A stretch of DNA of 64,000 nt, taken from NCBI GenBank assembly GCA_007922225.1, contig ML679956.1:70548111-70612110 (forward strand), given 5' to 3'. The stretch is from Emydura subglobosa (Eukaryota > Chordata > Testudines > Chelidae). Shown here piece after piece: positions 1 to 11,349 of the stretch. Every line of letters starts with the position of its first letter. Within the stretch, counting starts at the first letter, position 1. A model generated the notes under the pieces. It was not told the DNA's origin. It ran no database searches and was given only the letters and a program-made list of their open reading frames with translations. A program made the position numbers and the translations under genes.

Positions 1-880
1 GTGCCGTTCCGCTGGCTGCAGCCAAGGCCTGAACCCAGCTGGGCCGCTGCCCCAAGCGGGTGCCTCCCGAAGCATAGGACCCGGGAACAGCCCAAGAGAC
101 CAAGCCCTAAGGGTTGGATAGGGCCTCTGGGCCCCCTAGACTGGCCTAGGCCTACTGGCCCCAAGGACTGGGCCAGGCCCCTGGACCCCAGTGACTGGAC
201 CGAGTCCCCTAAGCCTGAGGGCTGGGAGATCCCCCCCGGGGCCAGATCCAACCTGGAAGAGCTGCCTGATGCCGATCCCCCAGAGACAGGACAGGACCTG
301 GAGAAGCTGCCTAAGGCCGAGCCATCTCCTGAGCCCTGTGACCTGGAGGAGCTGCCCCTCGCAGAGGAGCTCCCCGCCTTCCCGCCTGTGGATGAGGAGG
401 GACTGGCGGGTCTAACCTGAGCTGTGTACCCCAGTGACCCTGAGGACCCGGCGGACACAGGTACCTAGGAATATGGGGAGGAAGTGGCCCAGGGACAGTC
501 ATAGCTGTGGCTGAGACGGGCAAGCCCCGTCAGCGTGTTGCAGCGAGAGCCCCGCCGACTGAGTGGCAACACCTTTGCCACTGCTAGGGCCCTCGGATAG
601 GACACAGTGGAGTCGGGTGGACCTACGTCCCCCTCTCTTCCCTCCTTGTCCTTGCCATCCAGGGAGTGATTATGGTACCCCGCTCTCCTGACCAGAGGAC
701 AGTGCTTGCTCGCCCGCCCTGCCTGAGGGCCGGGGTGAGAGACTACCCGGCAGCCCGCCCTGCCTGAGGGCCCGGACTGCGACTTATCCAGACGCTAACA
801 TTTCCCTTTTTGGACAGTGCAGTGGCCTTCCTCAGAGCCTGGGCCCGAGGAAGGGCCGCAACGACCAGGCTGGGCAGGAG
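1..880 (+). mobile_element. LTR-like repeat with proline-rich open frame, partial
   Basis: GC-rich repeat at the window edge. An open frame from base 1 to 419 encodes a low-complexity protein with repeated PxDW units (GPLDWPRP, GPKDWARP, LDPSDWTESP) and then repeated LEELP or LEKLP units. It is followed by sequence that resembles part of the block at 1490..1780, including CACTG.TAGGGCCCT and GCCTGAGGGC units. The second block has LTR traits, so this is probably another part of the same element family. I do not recognise the protein and assign no function. The start is not visible because the frame is open at the window edge. Confidence 0.45.
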
Positions 881-1099
881 CCCATACTACAACATCCTCC
901 TTATTACTGTTGAAATAGAAAAGCATTTAATCATCATATGATATAAATATATAATTCAGCTTCTTTCATAGTAGAAATAGAGTAGAAATATTTACTGAAA
1001 ACTTGTATCTCTGATACCTCATTGTTGACAATTTCATCATCTTCCTCTACACCTATGCCATTGTTAGGTTTCCTTCTGTTTCTGATTGTAGCAAAGAGG

Positions 1100-1813
1100 T
1101 GTGGCCTCCCTCTGAGACTATCAGGGAGGGATGGCTAATCAACCCCCGGAGGGTGGAGCCAGATAAGCCACGCCCACCACACTGGAAGTAGAGGGGCAGA
1201 GCCCAGACGGGAACCAGAAGTATAAAGGGCGGGAAGGACATAGCCAGACTGCTGCTGCAGAGAGGAGCTGGGGAGGAATCCAGTTACTCTGAGGACTCAC
1301 CCGACCTGCCTGAGCTGGTGGACAGCTCAGACAGTGAGGGCTTGGTGGGACTACCGCCGGCAACATACCCTGGGGAAGCTGATGATGACCCTTGCTACAG
1401 GTATACGGGCACAAGGGTGGAAGAAGTACCCCAGGGGTATCCAACCTCGGTCCAGCTGGGCTTGCACTCAAGCCTTTGTCAGTGAGTTTCAGTTGGAGCC
1501 CCACTGACCCAGTGGCGGAGCACTCTGCCACTGATAGGGCCCTGGGCTGAGACCGGTGAAGTTGGGAGGGCCCATGTCCTCCTCCCCCCTTACCATCCGA
1601 CCTCTGGTGTGGTTGCTTTATCCTGCCCGGCCTAAGGGCCGAGGGCCACAGACTGTTTTGCCTGCCAGCCAGGGCCAAAGGCCACAGACTGTTTTGCCTG
1701 TCCTGCTCTGACTGAGGGCTTGGGACTAGAGACTGCTTGCTTGCCCCACCCTGCTTGAGGGTTTGGGGCTATAGACGGTGAAGAGTTAATCCCCTGTATA
1801 AAGTTTGCCCACA
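1100..1813 (+). mobile_element. LTR-like element with TATA box and flanking GAGG
   Basis: The block starts TGTGGCCTCCCTCTGAGAC and ends in CCCACA, with GAGG directly before and directly after it, which could be a 4-bp target duplication. A TATAAA box stands at about 1221, ahead of a GC-rich leader. The distal half holds degenerate tandem units of the type CTGAGGGCxxxGGxxxAGAGACTG. A second copy of the starting motif (TGTGGCCTCCCTCTGAGAC) lies just after it at about 1834, so another partial copy follows. The class is not settled; an LTR of a gypsy-like or similar element fits best. Confidence 0.5.
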
Positions 1814-2330
1814 GAGGTGTGGCAGCAAGGGGGTGTGGCCTCCCTCTGAGACTACCAGGGAGGCAAAGGCCACATCCTCTACACTGATATATTTAAAAGA
1901 TTCCTTCTTATTCTCCTTAGCTTTATTGGACATGGATTTTTCATTTATACTTTTAGCTTCCCAAATTAATTGTCTGCATTGCTTATCTTCTAAGTTATAT
2001 TAACTGCTATCAATTTCCCCTTTCCATTTGGCATATACTGTCCTTTCATTTTTATTACTGCTTCATTTCTCCTCTAAACCAGGAAGTAGTCTTGAGTGAC
2101 TGTGGGATTGTGACTTTTGGGGCATCTCTTAAAATGTTCTTAAGCTCCCAATTATTGTTCACAATTTTCTATTCAAATTTTTCCTCGGTCAATTTTGTTC
2201 ATAATTAGTTTCAGCTTTGGGAAATTGGCCCTCATACTTCTATGTGTGCCTAATCTCATTTTACATGTGGCTTTCTGTATAGCTACATAATTCAGCAAAC
2301 AGAACAAGACAGGTTACATTTAATACTTAC

Positions 2331-2504
2331 ACAGACAATAAAGAAATCAAGCCAGCATGATAAATCTGTGAAATACTTCTGGAAGCCGTAAGCCACCCAT
2401 TCTAGAAACATCTCCAGTAAAAAGATGTAAGCAAATACTGCATCAGCGTAGTCCAGCAGGTTTCTAATGGTTTCTTTTTCCTCAAGATAAATATCTTCAA
2501 ATGC
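2331..2504 (-). CDS. Sodium channel exon: domain III S1-S2 loop, S2 and S3
   Basis: A 174-bp exon (58 codons), phase 0 at both ends, with an AAATTGCAG acceptor and a GTAAGT donor; the length is the one I recall for this exon in Nav genes. It encodes [20 protein letters not shown], then S2 ([19 protein letters not shown]), the KYFTD loop and S3 ([10 protein letters not shown]). The gating-charge-transfer aspartate in WLDF is kept. Two residues differ from the common pattern: LKWVAYG reads LEWVAYG, and the last codon, aspartate in many Nav genes (LIVD), is cysteine. That last site is not fixed in the group: asparagine or isoleucine occurs in other members as I recall. The following S4 exon lies outside the window. 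Confidence 0.95.
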
Positions 2505-2922
2505 CTGCAATTTCATAATTTAGAAGTAAAACAGATCTGTAGTTTTATCATGGATAATTTAAAAATTATGCTAAGATATAGTACTCATTGTTTGACATAT
2601 TACTGTGCCACAATTATTAGCAGCAATCTATATTTTGTTTTAAAGTTAAAAGTTAAAATCTCTATTTTAAAAAGTGCTTTGCATTTTTGGTACCTCAGAT
2701 ATTGGGGGGCCTATTTTAAGACATCTACAGCCTGATTTTCAGATTGTTGAAAATCAGATATGTTGAGTGTCTGAAGTTCCCACTGACTTCAACTGGATCC
2801 CAGGGTTTTCACTGTTGGGCTCCCAAAAACTAAGACATCCAAAGATAGAGGATAGTTTTTAAAATATTGTTCTAAATATATGACTTGTTGCATGCTATTA
2901 CTTATGAAGCTATAATTGAACT

Positions 2923-3195
2923 AAAAACAACGAGAGTTCTGTAGCACTTTAAAGACTAACCAATTTAATTTCAGCAGGCTTAAGCTTTCGTGGGCTTTGG
3001 ATATGTATATGCTGCCTCCTATATTCGTTGCCAATATTTGCTGTATTATTTCTACCAACTGCATCTGAGGAAGTGGGCTGAAGCCCACAAAAGCTTATGT
3101 CTGCTGAAATTAAATTTGTTAGTCTTTAAAGTGCTACATAACTCTCGTTGTTTTTGCTGTATACAGACTAACACAGCTATCCCTCTGGAACTCTT
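2923..3195 (+). mobile_element. Inverted-repeat retroposon with 13-bp target duplications and hammerhead-like core
   Basis: The element is flanked by a perfect 13-bp direct repeat, CTATAATTGAACT, at 2910..2922 and 3196..3208, the mark of a retroposition-type insertion. Its two arms (about 2923..2992 and 3079..3163) are inverted copies sharing AACAACGAGAGTT, GTAGCACTTTAAAGACTAAC and TTAATTTCAGCAG. Between the arms lies CTGAGGA, a stem AGTGGGC-TGAA-GCCCAC, then AAAAGCTTATG. This matches the layout of a hammerhead ribozyme (CUGANGA, helix II, GAAA) except for one changed base in GAAA. The 3' end reads CAGACTAACACAGCTATCCC, a sequence I associate with very common reptile repeats. A Penelope-like origin is an inference. 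Confidence 0.7.
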
Positions 3196-3399
3196 CTATA
3201 ATTGAACTCTGTAACTACTTTCTTTAACAGTCTAGACCAACCAAAGAGCTTCCTGTCTTCAGCCTACCTGCAGTGCTGCAACAAGGATATGAATAGAGAA
3301 TAGACTGCTTATACACTGATTTCATCCCATGACATTACCTCATTGTCACTGTGTGCTGAAATTTTTAACTGATTGTGCCAATATATCTTGATTTTTTCC

Positions 3400-3960
3400 C
3401 TCATTTCTCTAATTGATTGGTTGGACTTGCTATTTTTTTTAAATTACTAATCTTGCCAATCTATTTCCCACTCTGTTTTAAGAGTTGCACCTTGTCCATA
3501 CTGTATCTCCCACATTACTCACCATATCATTCAGTACTTCCATCTCCCTTTCACTTCTCTACCATCTTTAACCCCTCATCTATTCTCTATTCCTACCAAG
3601 ATCTTTCACCCTCAGAAATCTATATCATTATCTTCATTTCTGCCTCTCTCACTCCTTGCTTCTATTAACATCTCTCCCAACTATGAACCACCCTGGACTC
3701 CTGCCACACTTTTCCCTCACCATCTCCACCCTATTTCCCATATTAACCAATCTCCCCCACCTTTTACTCCATATTTCCCAATCCCATTAAAAAAATTCAT
3801 TATCATTCCAAACCTTTTCATCTCTTTCCTTCCACCTCCTACCCCCAGTCAAATGCCAGCTCTCCCTTTCTGACTCAGCCTCTGCAGCTGCCCTCTCACA
3901 AAGAACTTATTTTCTTATTTTCTCTCTCACCCACTGATATGAGGCAGTCACTCAGAAAGG
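3400..3960 (+). repeat. Pyrimidine-rich intron tract
   Basis: Over about 550 bases the plus strand is mostly C and T (runs such as CTTTCACTTCTCTACC and CTCCCCCACC), so the gene strand is purine-rich. No reading frame of interest and no clear repeat family. It lies in the domain III intron between exons at 2331..2504 and 5777..5931. Confidence 0.5.
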
Positions 3961-3989
3961 CAACAATAACGAGACTGGGAATTTGTCCT

Positions 3990-4165
3990 CACAATATCCC
4001 TGTGATTTAAAGAAGGAATATCCTCACTTTACAGATAAGTAAACTGAGGCATGGAGAGATTAAGTAACTACCCAAGGTCACATAGGAAGTCTGTGGCAGA
4101 GCCCAGAAATTGAGCAGAGAGAACTTGAGCTCCAGTACAGAATCCTAGCCACATGCCCACTCTTA
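3990..4165 (-). mobile_element. MIR-like SINE
   Basis: The plus strand reads TTTACAGATAAGTAAACTGA, GGCATGGAGAGATTAAGTAA, then CCCAAGGTCACA and GTGGCAGAGCCCAG. This is the reverse complement of the MIR core region (as I recall it, CCTCAGTTTxCTxATCTGTAAA and TGTGACCTTGGGCAAGTTACTTAA). It is an old, diverged copy with no visible target duplication. Confidence 0.85.
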
Positions 4166-4169
4166 TTCC

Positions 4170-5776
4170 ATTGAATCCTTCTCATCTCTCCCCTTTCTTT
4201 CTATAGTCTTATCAATTCACCTCCAGACTCCTGTCTATCATTCCCTCCTTATCCCTCATAACCTAAACATTTACTTTAATAACCTAAAATTACTCAGCAG
4301 CATTCTGTTTTCTTGTCATCATCTTCTCTCATCATCTCCATCCTTGAATCAATTCACCTGCTCCCTAGCAGGCATACTCTTTGAACCTTGTCATTATTAA
4401 ACACTCAGATCTCTTACTATGTGAATTTCTGACCACCATCTCATTTCATCAGTGTCCCTAGTTCTATCTTCCTTTTCAACTAGTCCTTCCATGATTTCCA
4501 ATTCATGGACATTCCTGACTGCACAGCATCCCTTTACTCTGGCTGGTTGAGATCATTCCATTTCAGCAGAGTACATCATAATACACTCGTAAATTAAATG
4601 CAGAATATTTTATAAAGACATTAAATCTTAATAATATGAGACCCTCAACAACACATTAATTCTTTGCTGAAACATGGAGAGAAACCATTGTTATTTTGTA
4701 TGGGATTATGCCACTTATTCTGTGTGTGAAGGTTAGCGGTGTGTAGATTAGCCAGGTTCTAGTGTACATTTAAAAAGAACAATGAACTTTTTCTAAAGAA
4801 AATATTGCCCAAATTTCAACTATAAGGCCTCAAACCTGTAATGAGCTCTGCATAAGTGAATTCCTCATTCATGTGGACCCCCACATATTTCAGTGGAGGT
4901 CCTCATGGCATGGGGACACTGCACAATCTAAACAAAATAACATATTTGCCCTAAAATATGCGCTTTGGGAAGCAAAAAAAGGGAAAGAAATTAGGGATAA
5001 ATTAATATTTCAGTCTTCAAATCTAAACCTAGTTTTCTTGTTTGTAAAATTCTCACTTCTTTTATACAGTACAGGTTCAGATTAATTTGCTTAATCCTAT
5101 ATTCAGATGTAAAACAATTCATATTTTATTTTTAAAAATGCTTAAATTATTTTTTCTTAGTTAATATATTGCTTTCATAGAAAGTTAAAAACTTCCCTTA
5201 TTCTTTAATTAAACTGGATAAGGTCAGACCACTCATTAAGGTTAGAGCAAATTACAACATTCAGATGCAGCTCCAATTAAGGATTTTGAACATCAGAATG
5301 TTTGGGTTGTTTTAGATCCAAGGTTTTGATTCAGAGCTATCTCAAATAAGAATACTGCATTTTACTCTGTGGCTCATCATCAACTTTTTCAATATGTTTT
5401 CAGGCTCTGATTCAGCAAGGCACTTAAGATCATAAGCACTCCTACTGAAGTCAATGATTTCACATGTTTAAATGCGTTGCTAAATCGGGGCGTTAGTGAA
5501 TAGAGCTGTTAGGAATTTTCTGATGAAACAAGATTTCATTGGAAAATGTTGATTTGTCGAACACAAATGTTTTGTGGAAGCATATCTGGTTCAGTGAACT
5601 TCCAACAGAACCCTGCCTGGTTTCTTGGTAGCATGGCTGGCTGCTGAGGTTGAGAGCCCAAGCTTCTAGAATTTGAAGCTCTAGGGCAGCCCCACATATG
5701 CTCTCAGATCTGGGGATCCCTGAGTACTACATACGCCCCACAAGTCAAACTGTATAAGAGATTAAGTTAAATTTAC
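4170..5776. other. Intron sequence without recognised genes
   Basis: AT-rich intron DNA between domain III exons. At 5400..5480 the phrase CCTACTGAAGTCAATG, and at 2730..2830 CCCACTGACTTCAACTGG, resemble motifs found in old amniote repeats. Nothing else is supported. Confidence 0.5.
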
Positions 5777-5931
5777 CAGAGCTGCACTGCTCAGTAGTAT
5801 TATGAATATGATAAAAGTTTCAAACCAGCTATGCTTAACAATTCTGTAGCAGGTTTTCCTAAATCGCCACCAAGTCCTGCCTGGAAACTTTGCGATGTCC
5901 ACTGCACAGCATGGGGAGCATCGGACACAAC
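5777..5931 (-). CDS. Sodium channel exon: domain III start and S1
   Basis: A 155-bp exon entering in phase 1 and leaving in phase 0, with a CCTTTCAG acceptor and a GTAAAT donor. It encodes the cysteine cluster [11 protein letters not shown], the conserved basic motif [19 protein letters not shown] and most of domain III S1 ([13 protein letters not shown]). Match to the Nav consensus is very strong over the whole exon. The usual SSGAL at the S1 end is SSAAL here. The donor GTAAAT is weaker than consensus but in the right place and phase. Confidence 0.95.
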
Positions 5932-7103
5932 CTGAAAGGAAAAAGCACAGGACATCCCGTATCCCTTCTCAAGCGATTTTCTGCATCCTTAGCAAGGGGC
6001 AAGACTAGCAGCAGCAGCCCTTACTGAACATAACAAGCTGCTACTGTTTCAAACAGCAACAACTCAAAGTAGGGGAACAGAACACAGAGCAAGAAAGAGA
6101 AGGACGGAGGCAGCAAGACAGAAATAAATGCACGAGGGAAAAAATGAGGGGAGAACAAAAAGCAAGGGAGATATACAGGTTTGTTTTTCATGGTTTAATA
6201 CATAGCTAAATGTCACAATATCGTAATTAAGTACTATGTTTATTTTACTATATAATACATATCCCTACACCCAAAAGACAATAAAGGATCTAGTGAACTG
6301 AGGGAAGGAGTCCTATTTTGGTATAATTGTATGGGTCACTCAGAAGATATCAGCTGGGAAGTTTATATTCAATAGGTTCTGGGGATGACAAGGGAAGGAC
6401 ATAGAAGTGTTTGCTGGCAGGTAGAAATGCCTTTGGTAGGCGAAAGAGGGGAACCCCCTGTAGTTCTTCTGAGAAGAGGCCCAAGAGCACCAGTTGATGC
6501 TGGAGGTATCAGCAGAACCAAAGTAAATTCAGATGAGGGCAGCATCACACAGAAGGCTATTGGAAGAAGAGGGAGTGGTGTCAACCAGAAAGGCTACTGG
6601 ATTGGAGGAGAGTAGATGGAAGTCTGAAGGAGGCCCAGAAACAACAGCCCCCCAGGTTACTCTTGCACTACCTCTGGAAAAGCTCTGAGTCCATCACAAC
6701 ATTTACATATTATCTGTTGCGCTTAGAAACAGGTCCATAAATTCCATCCCAATCTCGAGGCCTTTTTACATCTTGGCTAAATAGAAAAATCAACTAAGCA
6801 AGTTGAGAAATAGCTTGTTAACATAAGCAATAGAGAGCAGAAGGTTATTAAAGTAAAAGAAGAGCAGTGGTTTAGTGAGTGCTCCTTAGTTTGACAACAT
6901 GCAACAATTCACCAAGTTACATTAACAAGCGCCTACTGCCTTTTGCACATATTCTGAGAATTATCTGTATAAAGAAATAACTCAATGAAACACAAACACA
7001 GGTAGCCAGAATGCCTTATAGCTAACATGAAAACATTTTCTAAAGCAATGCCTTTGGAATATTAGTCACATTTCATATCACTATGAAGCAAGCAGATTCT
7101 TAC
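5932..7103. other. Intron sequence without recognised genes
   Basis: Intron between the two exons that meet at the DCFTEGC motif. The stretch 6060..6180 is purine-rich on the plus strand. Open frames at 6369..6615 lie on both strands over the same bases and show no protein family. Confidence 0.5.
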
Positions 7104-7167
7104 CTTCTGTGAAACAGTCCTTAGGTGTATCTAACTTGTCAGTTAGTTGGATGATCCCCACCAGTCC
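7104..7167 (-). CDS. Sodium channel exon: end of II-III linker
   Basis: A 64-bp exon, entering in phase 0 and leaving in phase 1, with a TTGTGCAG acceptor and a GTAAGA donor. It encodes GLVGIIQLTDKLDTPKDCFT followed by the start of EGC. The DCFTEGC motif, split over this exon and the next, is a fixed landmark just before domain III in Nav channels of the SCN5A and SCN10A type. The intron before it is about 15.7 kb and carries nested DIRS elements A and B. Confidence 0.92.
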
Positions 7168-7589
7168 CTGCACAACAGTAGAACAAATGAGGAAGGCAAT
7201 TTATCAATTTTCTTTTAATACAGCAGCATTGTCCTAAAATAAATTGAACATAACAGAGGAAAACATCAAGAAAACAAGTGATTTATCTAGCTATATCAAA
7301 GGCCCCTATCACAACGGTACTGAATTGCCAAAACATAATTAAGAGTAATATAATAATACAACAAGGAAAGGCTCTTCCCTATTCTTTGGTTCAGTGGCTT
7401 AAATACTTAATGGATTTTTAAAAACAGATCTCCTTCTCTTTCCTTTTTTTTTTTTTTTTTTCCCCTTTTCCTGTCATCTGCCCAACCCTTGTAATTGAGC
7501 GGAAGGTATAGGAGATGGGGTGGAGTTTATATTATGCTATGAAGATAGCCAGATAAAGTAATCAGATTTCTTTAAAATGTACTTCCACA

Positions 7590-8310
7590 ACAAGGGTATG
7601 ACACACTGCACCCCCAAGTTCACCCTTATAGTGTAATTGTGTACTGTTTAATGCAAAGTATGTCATGTAAGATGTTTTTGGAATGCTCATGACACGATGA
7701 ACATTATTGTTATAGTAGTATGTTTGGTGCATTGTCATGTGTAGGGTTATGAGGCTTCGCTATGTAATCTTCCCAAATATGTGTCTCATGGCTTGAGGCA
7801 GATCTAGGCAAAACTCTACAGAGCTGGAGGGCCATTCATACCTCACTAAGATTTATATAGAACAACCCAGCTCAGCATTCTGAGAACAAAGGACGAGCCC
7901 CAATGTCAACAAGCAAATCCACAGATAACCACAGTGACTCAAGATGCGGAGAAAACCAAGAACAGATACTTTTTGTCACCTGACCCTGAAAGGGGAGGGG
8001 CAAAGGAACATGCTGAAAAAAAGGGAGACATTTTGGCTATTCTCTCTCTCTTCCACTCCCATCTACAAATAGCAAGCAACTGAAGCGTTGCTCACCAGTG
8101 GAGAGCCTAGTTGGAGGCAGACCAGCCAGCCTGTGGTGAGAATCATCTAAGACTGTAAAGTTACTGAAAGTGTTAAGATTAGTTTAGAATACGATTTGTC
8201 TTTTTATTTACTTTTGATCAAATCTGACCTGCTTTCCTCTCACTTATAATTACTTAAAATATTTCTGTACTTAATATATTTGTTTATTCGTTTGTTTTAT
8301 CTAAAGCAGT
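7590..8310 (+). mobile_element. LTR-like block in intron
   Basis: A 700-base block with LTR-like composition: a beginning with a GTATGTCATGTAAGATG phrase, a middle with ACAGCCxGCCTGTGGTGAG-like sequence, and an AT-rich end. No open frame, primer-binding site or target duplication could be fixed. A run of T (7447..7460) lies just before. The identification as a solo LTR rests on general resemblance only. Confidence 0.3.
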
Positions 8311-9631
8311 GCATGTAGTTTAAGGTGCATACAGACTCCATTTGAAGTAACAAAGCAGGTGCATATCAATTTCTTTGATAAACTGACGAACCAATGAGCT
8401 TGCAGTGTGCAGTGGGCAGCACTGAACATTGTAAAATGGCAGTTTCTATGGTTGCATCTGGGACTGGGGGTGTTGGCTGAGGTCATACCATTGCATAATC
8501 CCATGAGTGGCTGGCTAGAGGCATGCACTCAATGAGTTAGGAGCAGCTTGCTTGCTGTAAGCTGTACATGGGCTGACCCAGGAGGGGGGTTTCACACAGC
8601 AGAGCAAGTGCAAGATGGGCTCCAAGAGTGAGGGATTGGGGTGACAGAGCAATTTACCAGTCCAGATTGCAGAGGGGAACATCACAAATGGTCCTTTGCT
8701 GAGAATGCCCTGTCCCCCACTTTCACCAATTCTACACTGGGCTGAGTGTTCACAAGGTTCCAACTGAGCATAGAGGCCTTCCTGCGTTGTGGATAGAATG
8801 GTGAATCTTCTAGGATAGCCAGACCCTTACATAATAGAACCAAGTTCTTTAATTTGGCTTGGTATCAAGTGATGAGACAGTGAAATGCATAGTACACTGG
8901 TATGATGGTTCTCATCTGCCTTTGTTTCTTAGGTAATGGACTGCTGCATGGTCTACAAGCTGTAGTTTCCTTCCTTTCCAGAAAGTGTGTGCTTTATATA
9001 TATCTCCATATCTATCTCAACAGCTTGTTCAGAAATGCTTGTGGGCGGTTAGTATTTCACCTTCATTAAGACAGGGTATGGCGATCTGTCAGTAGTGCAT
9101 CATGTGTTCATCACTGGCTTCCTGAAGTCAAGAGGTACAGGGGTCTTCTTTCACATAAAGGAGCCTGGATATCCTTTAGAGCTCCTAACAAATTGCAGTT
9201 GTGGTAGTGGGCTAACTCCAACAGGGAAGCTGGAATAATCCTCTCTCTTTGGTCCAGCTTAATTTACATGGTCCTGGTAAAATCATCATGGATTTGAACA
9301 ATCACATTGTTAAAGTAGGTTGAGAGCTCTTTGGAGGTTTAGTGAAGGCAATCTGAGTTAGGTTAATCAGCTCACCATTCAGAAAAATTCCACTGGTTAT
9401 GATTTCAGACATACTATGGAAAAGGGTAAAGAAGGACCATATGGCTTAATTTACAGCTGGTGCATAAGACTGTCAATAGTCATGTGCTTCACCACCTCCG
9501 TGGTTGATAACTACAAAGTCATTAAACAATGTTCTTTTTTTTTCTACATAGAAAATAGATATTTATGATTTCTGACACCTTACGTATTTCAATTAGGTCA
9601 GATGTCCTTCCACTGGCCCAAATGAGGAAGA
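8311..9631. other. Intron sequence without recognised genes
   Basis: Non-coding stretch between the LTR-like block and DIRS element A. The frames at 8301..8763 on the minus strand show no family resemblance and overlap nothing conserved. Confidence 0.4.
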
Positions 9632-9910
9632 AAAGGTTACTCACCTTGTGCAGTAACTGAGGTTCTTCGAGATGTGTGTCCCTGTGGGTGCTCCACCCTA
9701 GGTGGCAAGTTCTCGCGGCCCTGATTGGAGATTTTTACACCAGTGCTCATCCGGGTTGCACATACACAGCTCCCGTCTTGTGGCACCATTGGTGCCACTT
9801 ATGGCACGTTCACAATCTGACCCCCTCTGTTCCTTCTCTACTGTAAGGTCCTTTCTTTGAACTCCAAAATAGAGGAAAGGAGGGTGGGTAGAAGAGCATC
9901 CACTGACACA

Positions 9911-9998
9911 CACCCCTCGAAGAACCTCAGTTACTGAACAAAGTGAGTAACCATCTTTTCTTCAAGAGATGTCCCTGTGGGTGCTTCACTCTAGGTAA
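9911..9998 (-). repeat. Internal complementary region of DIRS A
   Basis: The first half (CGAAGAACCTCAGTTACTGA) is the reverse complement of the left terminus at 9632..9680. The second half (GAGATGTCCCTGTGGGTGC) is the reverse complement of the right terminus near 22040. In DIRS elements this region bridges the two ends so that the linear copy can be closed into a circle. Confidence 0.85.
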
Positions 9999-10029
9999 CT
10001 TTAGAGCAGTGCCCCTCATTTAGTGGAAG

Positions 10030-10860
10030 AGACTTTGGAGTCAGTTGGTTGAATAGATTAAAATACTGTCAGGCCTATTGACACATCCAATCTGGATGCC
10101 TGATCAATGGCGTAGTGTATTGTAAAAGTATGTGCTGAGGCCCACATGGCTGCCCTACATGTGTCTGCAATTGGAACATTGTTGAGGAATGCTGTGGATG
10201 TAGATATTGTTCTGATGGAATGTGTTTTGACTCCATACAGGGCTTGATTGTTTTTTTGTTTGTAGCATGAACAGATGCAACCTGATAGCCACTTTCATAA
10301 TCTCTGACAGTGCCTTTTGTTCGTTCTGCAATAGATACAAATAGTTTATCAGATTTCCCAAAGGGTTTTGTTCTTTCTAGGTAAAGGCTATTGTGCATCT
10401 GACATCCAGTGTATGCAATATAGTGTCTTCTGAGTTATCATGTGGCTTTGGGAAGAAGGTAGGTAAGTGGATAGGCTGGTTTATATGAAAGTCTGACATG
10501 ATTTTTGGTAGGAATTTTCGGTGAGGCATGACTGAGCATGACTTTCTCCTTGTGAAAAATCATGTAGGGTGGGTAGGCCATAAGTGCCCCGATTTCTCCT
10601 ACATGGTGGGACGATGTGATGGCCATTAGTAAGGATACTTTCATAGACACAAGCATAAGTGAGCACGTTGCTAATGGTTCGAATGGTAATGACCCATAGG
10701 ACTAAATTTAGATCTCATGATATTGTAGGAGTATGTATATCTGGGTATACCTTTTGGACACTCATGATGAAATGTTTCACTGTTGGGTGCATGGACAGTG
10801 TCTTATCACTGATTTTATCATGGAAGGTGGTAATAGCCGCTTAATGGACCTTGACCAAGC
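10030..10860 (-). pseudogene. DIRS A tyrosine recombinase remnant
   Basis: Broken frames at 10075..10398, 10155..10361 and 10438..10656 match the recombinase of the other copies, for example ERTKPFGKSDKLFV, and VGEIGALMAYPP followed by FHKEKVMLSHASP. The arginine that stands before VGEI in copies C and D (SARK, SARS) is replaced by histidines (SSHHVGEI), so a catalytic arginine appears lost. The C-terminal H-x-x-R and Y boxes are not in a continuous frame. Confidence 0.7.
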
Positions 10861-10877
10861 TAACTGATAAACCTGAT

Positions 10878-11349
10878 TGTGGGCAGAGTAGAGGATGATT
10901 AGCTCCTCGGTGCCTCTGCCACCCCCACCCCAGCTGCCTCGGCTGGGGTAAAGTGGGTCAGCAGGGACCCAGACTGCAAGCAAGCAAGCCACAGCTGAAA
11001 GTGCTGATGAGAGCATACCAGAGCCGTGCCTCATGAGGCAAGGGAAAACAGCTGTTTCCCTAGCTAGAGAGGTATATAAGCCAGCTAGGGAGAAACCAAG
11101 AAAGAGGCGTGGCCAAGGAGGAGGGCAGGAGCCCTGCTACTCAGTTTGCCTCCTGGCCAAGGAAGGGTGAGCAGCCCAAAGCTGCAAGGCCAAGTGGGCT
11201 TGGTTTGGGAATGGGATTTGCATTTGTACACTGTAAATAAACGAGCATGGGTGATTGCACTTGGTGAAACCTGCAAATCCATTTGTTTCGAAGGGGGAAA
11301 CCGCTGAGAGGACCCAGAAAGACAGGGGGGCCAGTGGCAATCCGCGACA
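10878..11349 (+). mobile_element. Solo LTR with 5-bp target duplication CTGAT
   Basis: A 472-bp block starting TGTGGGCAGAG and ending CCGCGACA is flanked on both sides by CTGAT (10873..10877 and 11350..11354). It has a TATA box (GTATATAAGCC, about 11070) and a poly(A) signal (GTAAATAAACG, about 11233), in the plus orientation. TG..CA ends and a 5-bp duplication fit an LTR of gypsy or related type left after recombination between two LTRs. It interrupts DIRS A, so it is younger than A. Confidence 0.88.

Noticed and set aside
9632..9700. Terminal repeats read as retroviral LTRs
   Set aside because: The ends are inverted relative to the ICR and not direct repeats, and the elements encode a tyrosine recombinase and no integrase, so they are DIRS, not retroviruses.
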